From NCBI GenBank assembly GCA_018895765.1, contig JAHINX010000019.1, forward strand, positions 1-45,410: DNA of 45,410 nt. The letters run 5' to 3'. Shown in pieces: positions 29,568 to 37,313 of the stretch. A model generated the notes under the pieces. The model saw only the letters and a program-made list of their open reading frames with translations, was not told where the DNA came from and did no database searches. Every line of letters begins with the position of its first letter. The stretch's first letter is position 1. The stretch is from Patescibacteria group bacterium (GTDB lineage: Bacteria > Patescibacteriota > Patescibacteriia > GCA-002772895). A program made the translations under genes and the position numbers.

Positions 29568-32500
29568 CTAGATATCCAAATTTTTTACGCCTTTGGCATG
29601 AGTTTGAATAAATCTTTTGCGGGGAGCAACGTCGCCACCCATTAGGACTGTAAATACTTCGTCGGCTTTTTCAGCATCTTCAACCATAACTTGTTTTAAA
29701 ATTCTGTTAGTCGGGTCCATTGTGGTATTCCAAAGCTCTTCCGGATTCATTTCTCCCAAACCTTTATAGCGCTGGAGATTGGCTTTTTTCTCTGCGCCTG
29801 CTTCTTCGTTTTCTTCAAGTTTTTCTGTTTTGGTTTTCTTTTTCATATCTTTTTCTTTGGCAGTCGCCTGAAATTTTTTCAATATTTCTTCTTTTTCTTC
29901 TTCAGAATATGCATAGGCGCTTTGTTTGCCGACAGTTATGTGGTATAGCGGCGGCTGGGCAATGTAGATATGTCCTTTCAAAATAAGTTCTGGGAAATAT
30001 CTGTAAAATAAAGTTAGAAGTAATGTGCGGATATGAGCGCCATCAACATCGGCATCTGTCATAATAATTACTCTATGATAACGTAAACCTTCCATATTGA
30101 ACTGTTCGCCAATATTTGTGCCAAGAGCGATGATTAATGATTTTATCTCGGTATTGCCGAGCATCCTGTCTAGACGGGCGCGTTCCACATTCAAAATTTT
30201 TCCGCGAAGCGGAAGGATGGCCTGAAAATGGCGGTTGCGTCCTTGTTTTGAACTGTTATGGACAAAGATACCGCTTGCCAATGCAAAGTTGTGGGTATCC
30301 TTTACCTCTAAATCGTAGACATTTATTTTTTGTTCAAGCTTGATTATTTTTTTGATTCGATGGTTATAATTAACGACTGCTTCTTTTAATCTGGCCTCGT
30401 CCCCATTAAAAAATCTTTGGCATATGGTTTCATATTTAATAATGCTCTTGTCATTTTTTTCTTTTCTGACTCGATTATAGACGTTAACATCTATCGCACC
30501 TTTTTCTAAATATAAATCATGTAGCATCTTTAATGCTTTTTTGAGATAAGTTTTATTATACGATTCTTTCCTTTGTTTTTTAAATTCCGGAGTCCATTGT
30601 TTTTTGGTTGTTTCAGCGCGCCATTTTTTTAGTTCGGAATCAGCCCATTGCTGTTTGGCAAGCTCTCTTAGCCATTCTTTTCTTTCCGGATTTGCTTTGA
30701 AAAATTCTTTTACCCTTTCGGCTTGTTTTTTTCTGTTATTTTTATTGCCCCAGTATTCTTTTTGGACTTTATTTAAGAGTTTATTATTTATTTCCCTATA
30801 CTCTTCGTTGCTATTATAAAATTCTAAAAATTTTTCACCCATAAATTTTTTATACTCATCATTTTCCCATTGTTTTTTAGCTCGTCTGCTTAATATTACG
30901 CTCATTTTTGGAGCGCTCATTAGTTTGCTAATTTTTTCTTTATATTCCTGTTTTTGATGAGCTATTCGCGCTTTTTGCTTGCTTTTTTCGCTATGCAGAG
31001 TTTTTGAAAGATTTTTTGTATGTAAATTAAGATGAGCTTCCCTTTCTATCCTCTTTATGTTTTCTGGATTATTATTAAGTTTATCAAAATCTATATGATG
31101 TCTGGCATCACCGGATTTTTCATTATATATTCCATGTTTTAAATTATATTTATCAGATAATAGATGAGTAAAAATCCAGCGTTGTGACTCAGGCGTAAAA
31201 ACCAATTCGTATCCTTTAATAGTAATTCTTTTTCCTAATCGAGAAAGTTGCCGGCGAAAAGGCATTAAAGAGTCGCTGGTTCCTAAGTTTCGCGCTTCTT
31301 TATAGCTTCCGTCGCGCAACATAAATTTATGGTCGGGAGTACAAGTAATTTCTTCGTCATTATCTAAAATAATTTTTATAACTTTTGCATTTTTCTTTGT
31401 TATTCTCGGATATTCTATTGGCGCGATCTCAATATCGCCATCTTTGCCAATAGTATAACAATAATTTTTTTTACCCTCTTCGTACTCTTTAATTAATTCT
31501 TTGAAGGTTATATTTCGTCCGTCTGTTATGGCCACTTTTGTATCAGCGGAAAAACAACCGCCGGCAGAATCTCCCTCAACAATATAAAGTTCGCATTCTG
31601 CTGGTTTTCGTGAAGAACAGTCGGCTAGTTTGCCGGGAAGAGTGAGGCCTTCCAGCGCCCCTTTTCGGAGAACGGTTTCGCGCGCCGCGCGAGCCGCGAG
31701 CCTGGCATGCGCTGCCAAAATGCATTTTCCTAAAATTTCTTGACCTTCTCTCGGGTGCTCTTCTAAGAAAATAGAAAATTGTTCAGCAAAAATTGATTCT
31801 ACGATTGCGCGGACTTCTGGATTACCGAGCTTTGCTTTTGTTTGGCCTTCAAATTGAGGGTCTTTTATTTTCACAGAAATTACAGATGTAAGACCTTCGC
31901 GGGCATCATCGCCGGATAAATTATCATCTTTTTCTTTTAAAAATCCTTGCTTCCTAGCATAGGTGTTCAGGACGCGGGTAAGCGCGCTCCTAAAACCTAC
32001 CATATGCGTTCCGCCTTCGGGGTTATAGATATTGTTCGCAAAAGCAAATACCGTATCCTTATATTCGTCGGTATATTGGACAGCTATTTCCACGCCAATT
32101 TCATCTTGCATTCTATCGGTATAAAAAACAGTTGGATGTTTTATGTCTTTATTATGATTTAAATGTTTTACATAAGAAGCAATACCACCTTCAAAATAAA
32201 AATTATACGCTTGGTGTTTTCCGCGGAAACGCTTGTCATAAATGCTTATTTTTACGCCTTTATTGAGATATGCCTGTTGGCGGATGTGGTCTATGATTGT
32301 TTTCCAGCTGAACTCTGTTGTTTCAAAGATAGAAGCATCCGGTTTGAAAGTTATTATTGTTCCGGTTTTGCGGGTTGTGCCGACTGGTTTTACTTTTCCG
32401 GTAGGTTTTCCGATTTTATATTCCTGTTCCCAAACTTTACCTTCTCGCATTACCTCGGCTTTTGTATAGCTTGAAAGAGCGTTTACAACAGAAACACCGA

Positions 32501-32885
32501 CTCCATGAAGTCCGCCGGAAACCTTATATCCGCCTTCGCCGAATTTTCCGCCGGCATGAAGTTTTGTCATTACGAGTTCTAATGCCGAAACTTTAAATTT
32601 TGAGTGCTGGTCAACCGGAATGCCACGGCCGTTATCTTCAACAGAAACCATATCATCCGGAAGAAGGTTAATTATGATGTGGTCGCAGTAGCCAGCCATT
32701 GCTTCATCGATGGAGTTGTCCACAACCTCCCAAACTAAATGGTGCAATCCTTGCGGGCCTGTTGAGCCGATATACATTCCCGGACGTTTGCGGACCGGAT
32801 CCAATCCTTCTAAAACGGCAATTTGTTCCGCGCCATAAGCTTGTTTGTTTGCTTTTTTCGGTTCTTTTTCAATTTTTTTAGGCAT
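29568..32885 (-). CDS. gyrB: DNA gyrase subunit B with an in-frame intein
   Basis: 1105 codons as encoded and 671 residues after removing a 434-residue intein (codons 444-877). GyrB is the ATPase subunit of gyrase, which adds negative supercoils. Seen: GHKL ATPase motifs VVDNSIDEA, VEDNGRGIPV and GGLHGVGVSVVNALS; the TOPRIM EGDSAGG, interrupted right after by the intein; SSKQGRNRHFQAILPLRGKI; TDADVDGAHIRTLLLT; and the C-terminal QRYKGLGEMNPEELW. An insertion of Lys/Glu-rich sequence (about 1015-1035) precedes QRYKGLG. Its promoter is at 32921-32949, divergent from the 32987 gene. gyrA is not in the window. Confidence 0.97.
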   Translation of the reverse strand: MPKKIEKEPKKANKQAYGAEQIAVLEGLDPVRKRPGMYIGSTGPQGLHHLVWEVVDNSIDEAMAGYCDHIIINLLPDDMVSVEDNGRGIPVDQHSKFKVSALELVMTKLHAGGKFGEGGYKVSGGLHGVGVSVVNALSSYTKAEVMREGKVWEQEYKIGKPTGKVKPVGTTRKTGTIITFKPDASIFETTEFSWKTIIDHIRQQAYLNKGVKISIYDKRFRGKHQAYNFYFEGGIASYVKHLNHNKDIKHPTVFYTDRMQDEIGVEIAVQYTDEYKDTVFAFANNIYNPEGGTHMVGFRSALTRVLNTYARKQGFLKEKDDNLSGDDAREGLTSVISVKIKDPQFEGQTKAKLGNPEVRAIVESIFAEQFSIFLEEHPREGQEILGKCILAAHARLAARAARETVLRKGALEGLTLPGKLADCSSRKPAECELYIVEGDSAGGCFSADTKVAITDGRNITFKELIKEYEEGKKNYCYTIGKDGDIEIAPIEYPRITKKNAKVIKIILDNDEEITCTPDHKFMLRDGSYKEARNLGTSDSLMPFRRQLSRLGKRITIKGYELVFTPESQRWIFTHLLSDKYNLKHGIYNEKSGDARHHIDFDKLNNNPENIKRIEREAHLNLHTKNLSKTLHSEKSKQKARIAHQKQEYKEKISKLMSAPKMSVILSRRAKKQWENDEYKKFMGEKFLEFYNSNEEYREINNKLLNKVQKEYWGNKNNRKKQAERVKEFFKANPERKEWLRELAKQQWADSELKKWRAETTKKQWTPEFKKQRKESYNKTYLKKALKMLHDLYLEKGAIDVNVYNRVRKEKNDKSIIKYETICQRFFNGDEARLKEAVVNYNHRIKKIIKLEQKINVYDLEVKDTHNFALASGIFVHNSSKQGRNRHFQAILPLRGKILNVERARLDRMLGNTEIKSLIIALGTNIGEQFNMEGLRYHRVIIMTDADVDGAHIRTLLLTLFYRYFPELILKGHIYIAQPPLYHITVGKQSAYAYSEEEKEEILKKFQATAKEKDMKKKTKTEKLEENEEAGAEKKANLQRYKGLGEMNPEELWNTTMDPTNRILKQVMVEDAEKADEVFTVLMGGDVAPRKRFIQTHAKGVKNLDI
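30255..31556 (-). other. GyrB intein with HNH homing endonuclease
   Basis: A 434-residue intein between EGDSAGG and SSKQGRNR. It begins CFSADTKV (Cys1), has block B CTPDHKFML (intein residues about 72-80), and ends THNFALASGIFVHN with Ser as the +1 residue. An HNH-type nuclease motif HHIDFDKLNNNPENI lies at intein residues about 153-167, followed by repeated KxQW helical segments (AKKQWEND, AKQQWADS, TKKQWTPE) that look like NUMOD-type DNA-binding repeats. The frame is intact. The nuclease class differs from the DnaE intein, so the two arrived separately (inference). Confidence 0.92.
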
Positions 32886-32920
32886 AAGCTTTTAACTTTT
32901 TTAGTAATAATTACTATTAT

Positions 32921-32949
32921 ATTTTAGCATATAATTTATTATGTTGCAA
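32921..32949 (-). promoter_or_regulatory. Promoter of gyrB
   Basis: Minus-strand TTGCAA (32949-32944), a 17-bp spacer and TAAAAT (32926-32921) preceded by TATGC. Confidence 0.7.
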
Positions 32950-32956
32950 GCCGATA

Positions 32957-32965
32957 TGATATAAT
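32957..32965 (+). promoter_or_regulatory. Extended -10 promoter of the 32987 gene
   Basis: TGATATAAT, 21 bp before the ATG; no clear -35. Divergent from the gyrB promoter. Confidence 0.6.
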
Positions 32966-32986
32966 CAAAATAAGTAAAAAATATTT

Positions 32987-33907
32987 ATGGCATTTAATCC
33001 AAATCAAGAATCAGTGGGTCCGCCCGAAGCGCAAAGTCAGAGTTCTACTAAAAAGCCGGCTGATAAAGAAGGAGAGCTAAAGGCGTCTTTCAAATTTAGT
33101 TTTTGGTTTTTTAGAAATAAGCCCTTTTTAAAAAAAGTTTTCATGGGCCTTGTTATTGTTGTTGTTGCCGCGCCCTGGACTTATACTTTGATTTGGCTTT
33201 TGGATTGGGCGGTAATAACAGGTCCCAAGGAACGTGCTAACTTAAATACAATTTTAGATATCAAAGTAAGTCAGGAGGCGCTCGCAAATATTGCCGCCAC
33301 GCCTCTCTATTTTAGCGAAGCGGAAATATTTGCCGGCGGAATAGGCCAGTATGATATTTTTAGCCAAGTTAAAAATCAGAATGCTAAATGGTGGATGGAG
33401 TTTCAATATCGTTTTGTGGGAGAGGGTTTGGAAGGCGATTGGCGGAATGGCTTTGTATTGCCGGATGAAACAAAATATATAACAAATCTTGGAGTAGAAC
33501 GAGCTTTTCGCCCGCGTAATATCCGTTTGGAAACAAGAGATATAAAATATCACCGGATAAATAATCATTTAATACCGGATTATGCGGAATTTAAAAAAGA
33601 GCGGATGGATATTGTTGTAAGCGATACTGATTTTGACCCGCGGGCGATACAAAATAAAAAGAATATCGCGCTTTTGAGCTTTATGGCAAAAAATAATACA
33701 GCCTATGATTATTGGTTAATCGGATTTTATACTTATCTTTATCGCGGAGACCAGCTTGTGGCGCTGAATTATATTGGCGCGACGGAGTTTTTATCAGGCG
33801 AATCGCGCGATTTGGAAATTTATTTTTACGAAGGTCTTCCGGCAGTATCAAGATATGAGATTGTGCCGGAGCTGAATATTTTTGATGAAGATGGGTATAT
33901 AAGATAA
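32987..33907 (+). CDS. Single-pass membrane protein with extracytoplasmic domain, unknown function
   Basis: A 306-residue protein. The first about 40 residues are hydrophilic and probably disordered. A membrane segment spans about residues 47-71 (FMGLVIVVVAAPWTYTLIWLLDWAV). The rest is a mixed domain with aromatic-rich strands (KWWMEFQYRFVGEGLEGDWRNGFVLPDETKYITNLG...), probably outside. Such proteins occur in CPR genomes without assigned function (general recall). It is a single-gene unit with its own promoter and a strong terminator at 33927. Confidence 0.75.
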   Translation: MAFNPNQESVGPPEAQSQSSTKKPADKEGELKASFKFSFWFFRNKPFLKKVFMGLVIVVVAAPWTYTLIWLLDWAVITGPKERANLNTILDIKVSQEALANIAATPLYFSEAEIFAGGIGQYDIFSQVKNQNAKWWMEFQYRFVGEGLEGDWRNGFVLPDETKYITNLGVERAFRPRNIRLETRDIKYHRINNHLIPDYAEFKKERMDIVVSDTDFDPRAIQNKKNIALLSFMAKNNTAYDYWLIGFYTYLYRGDQLVALNYIGATEFLSGESRDLEIYFYEGLPAVSRYEIVPELNIFDEDGYIR

Positions 33908-33926
33908 GGGATGATATTATAAAGTA

Positions 33927-33955
33927 TTTCCGCGCCTTTTGGCGCGGATTTTATT
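33927..33955 (+). terminator. Terminator of the 32987 gene
   Basis: TCCGCGCC pairs with GGCGCGGA around TTTT, followed by TTTTATTT. Confidence 0.85.
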
Positions 33956-34020
33956 TACAAGACTTGTGGATAAGTGGTAATATGATTTCAGATTTATGAT
34001 TTAAGATTTTATTATTGATC

Positions 34021-34036
34021 TGTCGCGCAAGCGACA
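34021..34036 (+). repeat. TGTCGC/GCGACA mini-hairpin before rodA
   Basis: TGTCGC-GCAA-GCGACA ends 26 bases before the chosen ATG; third member of the mini-hairpin set (2767, 10805). Confidence 0.4.
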
Positions 34037-34062
34037 TAACATTTTCAATCAGCAATTATATT

Positions 34063-35154
34063 ATGGATTTTAAACAAGGTTTTATACAAAAATTTGATTG
34101 GATGTTGTTTTTTCCTGTTTTTCTTTTGGGAGCCATAGGGCTTGTAGCGATTTATTCTACCGATCTAGGAGAAGCGATTGCCGATTTTGCCAATTTTAAA
34201 AAACAGCTTTTAACTTTTGTTGTAGGCATTTTTTTTGTTTTTGTTATAGCTGCGCTTAATTACCGCCAGCTTAAAAATGCAAAAAATCTATTGTATTTTA
34301 TCGGACTTTTGCTTTTAGGCGGAGTTCTTGTTTTTGGAGAAACCATTAGAGGCACGACAGGCTGGTTTTATTTGGGCCCGTTTTCTTTTCAGCCGGTTGA
34401 AATTATAAAAATAATTTTAGTGATTTTTTTGGCTGATTATTTTGCCCGTGAAGGCAGGCGGTTGTTTTCTTTTTGGGATATCATAAAAAGTTTGGTTGCG
34501 GTTGTGATTTTTATTGCCTTAGTGCTTTTCCAGCCGGACTTGGGCTCATCAATAATTTTGTTTTTGGCATGGGCCGGGATGCTTGTTGTTTCGCGGGTCA
34601 GAAAAAAACATCTGATTATCATATTTTTGGCTTTTTTTGCAGTTAGTCTGGTTTCGTGGTTTTTCGTATTAGAAGATTTTCAAAAGGATCGTATAATGGT
34701 TTTTGCAAATCCGGAACTTGACCCTTTGGGCGCGGGATATAATATTAAACAATCCATTATTGCAATTGGGTCTGGTGGCATATTGGGAAAGGGCTTGGGT
34801 TTTGGCTCTCAGAGCCAGCTTAGATTTTTGCCTGAAGCGCACACGGATTTTATTTTTGCCTTAATCGCGGAAGAAATGGGCTTTATAATGGTATTTTTTA
34901 TAATTGCGCTTTATACGTTGTTTTTTTATAGAATTTTAAAAATAGTAAAAGAGACAAAGATTGACTTTAATGCTTATGTGGCAATTGGCTTTTTAATGCT
35001 TTTTTTAAGCGAAACTCTGATAAATATAGGTATGAATATTGGTCTTATGCCAGTAACGGGGATTGCTTTGCCATTTGTAAGCTTGGGAGGGAGCTCCCTT
35101 ATTTCCAGCTTTATTATGGTGGGTATTCTGGAGAGTATAAAGGTAAGAAGCTAA
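34063..35154 (+). CDS. rodA: SEDS-family peptidoglycan polymerase, RodA-like
   Basis: A 363-residue polytopic (about ten helices) SEDS glycosyltransferase that polymerises glycan strands for the cell wall. Seen: YSTDLGE after helix 1, GTTGWFYLGPFSFQPVEIIKI, the FQPDLGSSI catalytic-region motif, LRFLPEAHTDFIFALIAEEMGF, and the closing GIALPFVSLGGSSL. RodA is favoured over FtsW by length and lack of an N-terminal extension, but the two are hard to tell apart. The ATG at 34063 is chosen over an in-frame TTG at 34015, which lies before a hairpin. A partner PBP is not visible here. Confidence 0.9.
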   Translation: MDFKQGFIQKFDWMLFFPVFLLGAIGLVAIYSTDLGEAIADFANFKKQLLTFVVGIFFVFVIAALNYRQLKNAKNLLYFIGLLLLGGVLVFGETIRGTTGWFYLGPFSFQPVEIIKIILVIFLADYFAREGRRLFSFWDIIKSLVAVVIFIALVLFQPDLGSSIILFLAWAGMLVVSRVRKKHLIIIFLAFFAVSLVSWFFVLEDFQKDRIMVFANPELDPLGAGYNIKQSIIAIGSGGILGKGLGFGSQSQLRFLPEAHTDFIFALIAEEMGFIMVFFIIALYTLFFYRILKIVKETKIDFNAYVAIGFLMLFLSETLINIGMNIGLMPVTGIALPFVSLGGSSLISSFIMVGILESIKVRS

Positions 35155-35158
35155 AATC

Positions 35159-35187
35159 TTGACTATGTTTAAATAATGTGCTATTCT
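35159..35187 (+). promoter_or_regulatory. Promoter of rplY
   Basis: TTGACT (35159-35164), a 17-bp spacer ending TGTGC, TATTCT (35182-35187), about 48 bp before the ATG. Confidence 0.75.
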
Positions 35188-35234
35188 TATAAATAATCTA
35201 ACAAGCTAAAACCTAATACCTAAAATCTAATTTT

Positions 35235-35888
35235 ATGAGCGTTATATTAAATTCAGAACTAAGAGGAGAAAAGACAATTTCAGATTTAAGAGCCGGAGGC
35301 AAGATAACTGCCGAGCTTTATGGTCCTGAAATCAAAAATCAGAGCGTACTTTTGGATTATAAAGAATTTGATAAAGTTTATAATGAGGCTGGTGAATCAT
35401 CTCTTGTTGTTGTAAAAGCTCCGGATGGCACAGATATAAACGTTCTAATTGTTGAAGTTCAATATCATCCTATAAGCGGAAAATATATAAATGTTGATTT
35501 GCGCCAGGTTTCTATGAAAGAAAAAATAGAAGCCGATGTTGAGTTGAAATTTATTGGCGAAGCGCCGGCAGTTAAGAGTCTTGGCGGAACTTTTATTCCT
35601 GCAAAAAATACACTTACCATAAAGGCATTGCCATCTGATTTGATTAGCGAAATTGAAATTGATATTTCTGGACTTGTCACTTTTGATGATAAAATAACAG
35701 TAGCGGATATAAAATTAGCGCCTGGAATTGAAGTTATGGATGCGCCAGAAGCATTGGTTGCCATTATAACAGAACCGCAAGAAGAGGAAGCGGCAGTCAC
35801 GCCGGAAAGTGAAGCGGAACGCGTTGCTTCTGTAGAAGTTGCCGGAGAAAAGAAAGAAGAAGGTGAAGAAGAGAAAAAGGGAGAATAA
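35235..35888 (+). CDS. rplY: Ribosomal protein bL25, long (CTC) form
   Basis: A 217-residue L25/CTC protein that binds 5S rRNA. Seen: an N-terminal L25 domain (about 1-93, RAGGKITAELYGPEIKNQSVLLDYKEF...VQYHPISGKYINVDL) and a C-terminal TL5/CTC beta domain (about 95-180, GGTFIPAKNTLTIKALPSDLISEIEIDISGL), then a Glu/Lys-rich acidic tail of about 35 residues. It follows rodA but has its own promoter. A degenerate tandem repeat (CTAAAACCTAATACCTAAAA, about 35199-35230) sits right before the ATG, and there is no SD. Confidence 0.93.
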   Translation: MSVILNSELRGEKTISDLRAGGKITAELYGPEIKNQSVLLDYKEFDKVYNEAGESSLVVVKAPDGTDINVLIVEVQYHPISGKYINVDLRQVSMKEKIEADVELKFIGEAPAVKSLGGTFIPAKNTLTIKALPSDLISEIEIDISGLVTFDDKITVADIKLAPGIEVMDAPEALVAIITEPQEEEAAVTPESEAERVASVEVAGEKKEEGEEEKKGE

Positions 35889-35914
35889 AATTATCTCATT
35901 GTTAAATTGTCAGA

Positions 35915-36982
35915 ATGAAAAATAAGATAGATATAAAATTAGCAGTTAGCTTTTGTTTATTTTGTTTGATAGCTTTAACGGCTGTAAGCCTTGTTTTATG
36001 GCAAGGTCTCCGGCCGTTTTTTGTTTCTGAAAAAATTAGCATTATTCTTTCTGAAAAGCCAAAAGCTTGCGCTCTGTATCGCTTGCTTGATGGAGTCTGT
36101 TTAGGAGATGGAGAGACGGAAAAATATCCGATTGCGGTTATGATAGATAATAAATATGAAGCCAGGCCATGGTCCGGACTTTCTTTTGCCGGACTTGTTT
36201 ATGAAGCGCCGGTTGAAGGCGGAATAACAAGATTTTTGGCAGTATTCTCTACTGATCGGACGATAGATAAAATAGGGCCTGTAAGAAGTGTGCGCCCATA
36301 TTTTATTGATTGGGCGATGGATATCGGTGCAATGCTTTTTCATGTCGGCGGTTCTCCGGAAGCGCTTGGTATTATAAATGGAGACGCCGATATTAAGCAA
36401 TTTGATTTGGATCAGTATTTTGGCGGGGTTTATTATTGGAGAAGCGAAGATAGGATTGCTCCGCATAATGTTTATACCTCAAGTGAACGTTTGGATAAAG
36501 CGAGAGTTGCAAAACTTTCCGAAGAACCGACAGTTGATTTTGCTTCTTGGCAGTTTAAAGAAGACGTTTATGAATCGGAAAGAGGAGAGGACGGCGCGAC
36601 AATTAAAATAGAGTTCAGCAACTCCAGCACTTATGATGCGGATTGGACGTATGACAGAAATAAAAATATTTATATTAGGCAGGATGGCGAATTAGCCGCG
36701 CAGGATTTGGACGGCTCGCTTATTATTGCAAAAAATATAGCTGTGCTTGAAGCCGATATTTTGATTATTGATTCAATGAGCCGCAGAAAAATTACAACAA
36801 TAGGGAGTGGATATGCGTTGATTTTTCAGGATGGAAAAAAAATAGAAGCGGTTTGGGAGAAGGATGATAGATGGAACAGGCTCCGTTTTTATGACAAAAA
36901 CGGAGATGAAATAAGATTTAACCGTGGAACAACCTGGGTAGAAGTAATGTCGGATTTGGAAAAAGTAGTTGGTAGTATGTAG
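35915..36982 (+). CDS. DUF3048 (YerB-like) membrane-anchored protein
   Basis: A 355-residue protein with an N-terminal membrane anchor (about residues 10-32) and an extracytoplasmic DUF3048 domain. Seen: PIAVMIDNKYEARPWSGLS, VYEAPVEGGITRFLAVF, GPVRSVRPYFIDWA, HVGGSPEAL, and a C-terminal half ending IRFNRGTTWVEV, matching the YerB family whose function is unknown. It lies 26 bp after rplY without a new promoter, so possibly co-transcribed. A TAGTATGTAGTAAG tandem repeat and then a weak terminator follow. Confidence 0.85.
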   Translation: MKNKIDIKLAVSFCLFCLIALTAVSLVLWQGLRPFFVSEKISIILSEKPKACALYRLLDGVCLGDGETEKYPIAVMIDNKYEARPWSGLSFAGLVYEAPVEGGITRFLAVFSTDRTIDKIGPVRSVRPYFIDWAMDIGAMLFHVGGSPEALGIINGDADIKQFDLDQYFGGVYYWRSEDRIAPHNVYTSSERLDKARVAKLSEEPTVDFASWQFKEDVYESERGEDGATIKIEFSNSSTYDADWTYDRNKNIYIRQDGELAAQDLDGSLIIAKNIAVLEADILIIDSMSRRKITTIGSGYALIFQDGKKIEAVWEKDDRWNRLRFYDKNGDEIRFNRGTTWVEVMSDLEKVVGSM

Positions 36983-36991
36983 TAAGTAGTA
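36963..36991. repeat. GTAGTATGTAGTAAGTAG tandem repeat
   Basis: GTAGT/GTAAG words overlap the 3' end of the DUF3048 gene. The reverse-complement words recur at 37297-37325, 17930-17955 and 2790-2805. Confidence 0.55.
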
Positions 36992-36995
36992 TGGG

Positions 36996-37024
36996 AAAAA
37001 TGACGTAAAAAGCATCATTTTATT
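36996..37024 (+). terminator. Terminator of the DUF3048 gene
   Basis: AAAATGA and TCATTTT arms with an inner G-C, ending in TTTTATTATT. Moderate strength. Confidence 0.6.
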
Positions 37025-37081
37025 ATTGGAAAAATTTATGATTTGTGGTAATGTATTGGTTAGGTAAAAGAGGAGGGCAAA

Positions 37082-37264
37082 GTGACAAAGGAAGATTTCG
37101 CAAAATTAATAAGAGAGGTATTGAAAGATAAGGAGTTATCTGAAAAGCTTTGCGATGAAGTCGGTGTTAGCTTGAGTACACTGGGGAGGTGGTCAAAGGA
37201 TGGGCATAAATTGCCGCAAGCAGTAAGAGACCGAGTAGTAAATTGGTTAAGTAACAAAAAATAA
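37082..37264 (+). CDS. Tiny helix-turn-helix protein, GTG start
   Basis: A 60-residue protein with an HTH-like core (LCDEVGVSLSTLGRWSKDGHKLPQAVRDRVVNWL), so a small DNA-binding regulator is likely. The GTG start is fixed by GAGGAGGG 5 bases upstream. The same pattern (short residue, W-x-K/D, LP, then V-x-x-(W/Y)-(L/I)) is seen in the 42921 gene (LAWKEKIQLPSPYQQIKAVRYI). Both start MTKE. It is a lone gene with its own terminator. The target is unknown. Confidence 0.7.
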   Translation: MTKEDFAKLIREVLKDKELSEKLCDEVGVSLSTLGRWSKDGHKLPQAVRDRVVNWLSNKK

Positions 37265-37290
37265 ATGACGCAATAAAGCGTCATTTTATA
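37263..37290 (+). terminator. Terminator of the 37082 gene
   Basis: AATGACGC pairs with GCGTCATT around AATAAA, followed by TTATATT. Confidence 0.75.
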
Positions 37291-37313
37291 TTATCCATAC
37301 TGCACACTACTTA

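Noticed and set aside
35085..35105. GGGAGGGAGCTCCC palindrome at the rodA end as another in-gene element
   Set aside because: It encodes the conserved SEDS motif LGGSSL, so protein conservation explains it.
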